Source: an uncultured Cetobacterium sp. (GTDB taxonomy: Bacteria; Fusobacteriota; Fusobacteriia; Fusobacteriales; Fusobacteriaceae). Taken from it: a stretch of DNA of 44,756 bases. Positions within the stretch are counted from its first letter, which is position 1. Each line of letters begins with the position of its first letter. Location: NCBI RefSeq assembly GCF_945952365.1, contig NZ_CAMFHX010000005.1, forward strand, positions 70,832-115,587. Reading direction: 5' to 3'. Positions 42,891 to 44,756 of the stretch are shown here, piece after piece. The notes beneath the pieces were generated by a model that saw only the letters and a list, made by a program, of their open reading frames with translations, ran no database searches and had not been told where the DNA came from. A program made the translations under genes and the position numbers.

Positions 42891-44602
42891 TTTTTAAAAA
42901 ATCTGAGAAACTACTTTCTGAAAAAGTCAGGGATATAATGGTTTGGGCAATCGTAGCATTTTTCATTGTTACATTGGCCTTTCCTCTAATCACTTTAAGT
43001 ATAAAAGCGACAGAGGATAATGCTGGAAACTTTATTGGATTACAAAACTTTATACAGTATCTAACTAGTCCAGGGGTTATGGCTTCATTCTTTAATACAG
43101 TTAAAATTGCTAGTTTAACTATGATTATAACTTTAATTTTAGGATTTGGGTATTCTTATGGAATGGCTAGAAGTAATATAAAAGGAAAAGGAGTTTTAAA
43201 GTTTCTAATTCTTCTACCTATATTTGCTCCGACTATGTTACACGGTATCTCTCTTGTATATCTTTTCGGAAGAATGGGAGTTATTACAACTGGTTTCTTT
43301 GGAAACTTTCCCGCTATAGCAACTGATATAAATCTTTATGGTCCTACTGGAATTGTAATAAGTGAGGTAATCTACACTCTACCTCAAGCTTACTTGATTA
43401 TATCAATGGCATTACAAAATAGTGACTATAGACTTTACGAAGCTGCTAAAACTCTTGGAACAAGTAAAGTGAAGCAGTTCTTCACTATAACTTTACCATC
43501 TTGTAAATATGCAGTGTTCTCTACTGCGACAGTTTCATTCATTCTTGCTTTCACAGATTTTGGAGCTCCAAAAGTTGTTGGTGGAAACTACAATGTTTTA
43601 GCTACAGATATCTATAAGCAAGTAATTGGACAACAAAACTTAGGAAGAGGAGCAGTTGTAAGTATACTTTTACTTATCCCAGCAGTGATATCTTTCTTCT
43701 TTGAAAAATCTTTAGAGAAAAAGCAAAGAGATACTTTCAATGCAAAGTCGATGAACTACAGAATTGAAAACTCTACTGGAAGAGATATTTTCTTCTACTG
43801 TTTCTGTTGGTTAATTGGTCTTAGTGTCTTAGGGCTTTTCGTTGCAGCAGCAGTTGCATCTTTCGTTAAAATGTGGCCTTATAACTTTGAGCTTACATTG
43901 AATAACTACAAATTCTTTGACTTTAACGGTGGAGCTTTCCACTTCTATAAAAACTCGGTAACTATCGCAATGCTTTCAGCACTGTTTGGAACAGCTATAG
44001 CATACCTTGGTGCATACATCTGTTTAAAGACTGAAAGTTTAACTAAGCTAAGAAATGTTATCAAATTCTTTGCTATCGTACCTTTAGCTCTTCCCGGAAT
44101 GGTTTTAGGTTTAGGTTATATCTTCTTCTTCAATATGGATTATATAAGAGTTCCACTACTTGGTTGGGTAGGTAACCCATTCAATAGTATCTACGGAACA
44201 CTTTGGATTTTGGTTCTTGTAAACATTGTACACTTTTTCTCAGTTGCTTTTATGACAGCATCAACATCTTTGAAAAAGTTGGATAAAGAGTTTGAAATTG
44301 TATCTCTATCTATGGGTGTACCTTGGTATAAAACATTCTTCAATGTGACTCTACCACTTACTAAGCACACTATCGGCGAGATTTTTATATACTACTTCGT
44401 TAACTGTATGACTACAGTTTCAGCAGCAGTTTTCCTATACACATCAAAGACTACTCTTGCTTCTATAGCAATGGTAAACCTTGATGAAGTTGGAGATCAA
44501 GCTAAAGCAGCAGCAATGGGAATCCTGATTGTTGGGACGAACCTTTTAGTAAAAGCAATATATGAATTAATTAAAAAAAGATACTTTGGGAGGAATAAAT
44601 AA
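42881..44602 (+). CDS. 2-aminoethylphosphonate ABC transporter, fused permease
   Basis: A 573-residue membrane protein with about 12 predicted spans. Two binding-protein-dependent transport permease domains in one chain, with EAA-type loops YEAAKTLGTSKVKQFFTITLP near 185-205 and FEIVSLSMGVPWYKTFFNVTLP near 468-490. So one gene supplies both halves of the channel, as in the PhnU/FbpB-type transporters. The ATG overlaps the ATPase gene by 10 nt with AGGAGGC upstream; its stop overlaps the phnX start by 1 nt (TAATG). Confidence 0.92.
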   Translation: MELVFKKSEKLLSEKVRDIMVWAIVAFFIVTLAFPLITLSIKATEDNAGNFIGLQNFIQYLTSPGVMASFFNTVKIASLTMIITLILGFGYSYGMARSNIKGKGVLKFLILLPIFAPTMLHGISLVYLFGRMGVITTGFFGNFPAIATDINLYGPTGIVISEVIYTLPQAYLIISMALQNSDYRLYEAAKTLGTSKVKQFFTITLPSCKYAVFSTATVSFILAFTDFGAPKVVGGNYNVLATDIYKQVIGQQNLGRGAVVSILLLIPAVISFFFEKSLEKKQRDTFNAKSMNYRIENSTGRDIFFYCFCWLIGLSVLGLFVAAAVASFVKMWPYNFELTLNNYKFFDFNGGAFHFYKNSVTIAMLSALFGTAIAYLGAYICLKTESLTKLRNVIKFFAIVPLALPGMVLGLGYIFFFNMDYIRVPLLGWVGNPFNSIYGTLWILVLVNIVHFFSVAFMTASTSLKKLDKEFEIVSLSMGVPWYKTFFNVTLPLTKHTIGEIFIYYFVNCMTTVSAAVFLYTSKTTLASIAMVNLDEVGDQAKAAAMGILIVGTNLLVKAIYELIKKRYFGRNK

Positions 44603-44756
44603 TGAAAAGAGAGATTAAAGCAGTTATATTTGATTGGGCAGGTACTACAGTAGATTATGGATGTTTTGCACCACTTGATGTTTTCGTTCAAGTATTTAAA
44701 GAAAATGGAATCGAAATCACTTACGAAGAAGCTAGAAAACCTATGGGAATGTTAAA
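44602..44756 (+). CDS. phnX: Phosphonoacetaldehyde hydrolase, N-terminal part, cut by window edge
   Basis: The first 51 residues contain AVIFDWAGTTVDYGCFAP, the HAD motif and cap-start characteristic of PhnX, which splits phosphonoacetaldehyde to acetaldehyde and phosphate. GGGAGG lies 9 nt upstream of the ATG. A phnW transaminase would be expected just outside. It identifies the transporter substrate as 2-aminoethylphosphonate. Confidence 0.92.
   Translation, partial: MKREIKAVIFDWAGTTVDYGCFAPLDVFVQVFKENGIEITYEEARKPMGML

Overview
The DNA is AT-rich, with purine-rich Shine-Dalgarno sites, many tightly packed genes and strong rho-independent terminators. Its gene content (multidomain acyl-ACP synthetase, SIMPL protein, FMN/FAD flavoprotein reductase, selenocysteine genes, 2-aminoethylphosphonate uptake) fits an anaerobic member of the Fusobacteriota (Fusobacterium/Cetobacterium/Ilyobacter group). 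This is inferred from style and gene content; no 16S gene is present.

Layout. 1-3738 (minus): two tandem paralogous AMP-dependent acyl synthetases, one cut by the window edge and one fused to ACP and PlsC domains. 3882-5159 (plus): nitroreductase and SIMPL protein. 5227-11841 (minus): DUF2628 protein, Eis-like acetyltransferase, PepA, DUF2156 protein, HtpX, FMN-binding/FAD flavoprotein. 11984-13963 (plus): an unusual AroB-Ppx/GppA fusion. 14006-15475: a small IS607-type element with a gutted tnpA and an intact tnpB. 15483-19762: selD-selA-selB, where selD itself contains an in-frame UGA (Sec13) and a SECIS-like hairpin. The IS element lies exactly between the apparent selD ribosome-binding site and its start codon. 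19799-21280 (minus): exported 5'-nucleotidase.

21705-34822 (all minus) is a 13-kb defence island with two operons. The distal one is a Zorya type II-like system (ZorA motor, ZorB OmpA/MotB-like, HNH effector). The proximal one is a five-gene module: cysteine desulfurase, DUF262 plus HNH-like protein, PP-loop/PAPS-reductase-like protein with a C-terminal 2[4Fe-4S] ferredoxin domain, DUF4007 protein, and a 1133-residue P-loop ATPase. It has the logic of DNA sulfur modification (Dnd/Ssp) but lacks DndB/D/E, SspB/C/D, and the PglZ, PglX and BrxL of BREX. It is the best candidate for an undescribed system here. A leader terminator precedes it and a long imperfect hairpin separates the two operons.

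35074-36746 (minus): a nucleoside hydrolase and a YhhQ-type queuosine-precursor transporter, headed by a leader that folds like a class I preQ1 riboswitch with an overlapping terminator; together they look like queuine/queuosine salvage. 36891-40385 (minus): hypothetical protein, GNAT, and a tandem-SBP/GGDEF/EAL signalling protein. 40716-44756 (plus): 2-aminoethylphosphonate uptake (binding protein, ATPase, fused permease) and the start of phnX. Both promoters here carry 11-bp-phased TTTTACY repeats ending 9 bp before the -10 box, like Pho boxes, which suggests phosphate-starvation control.

No tRNA, rRNA or CRISPR array was seen.
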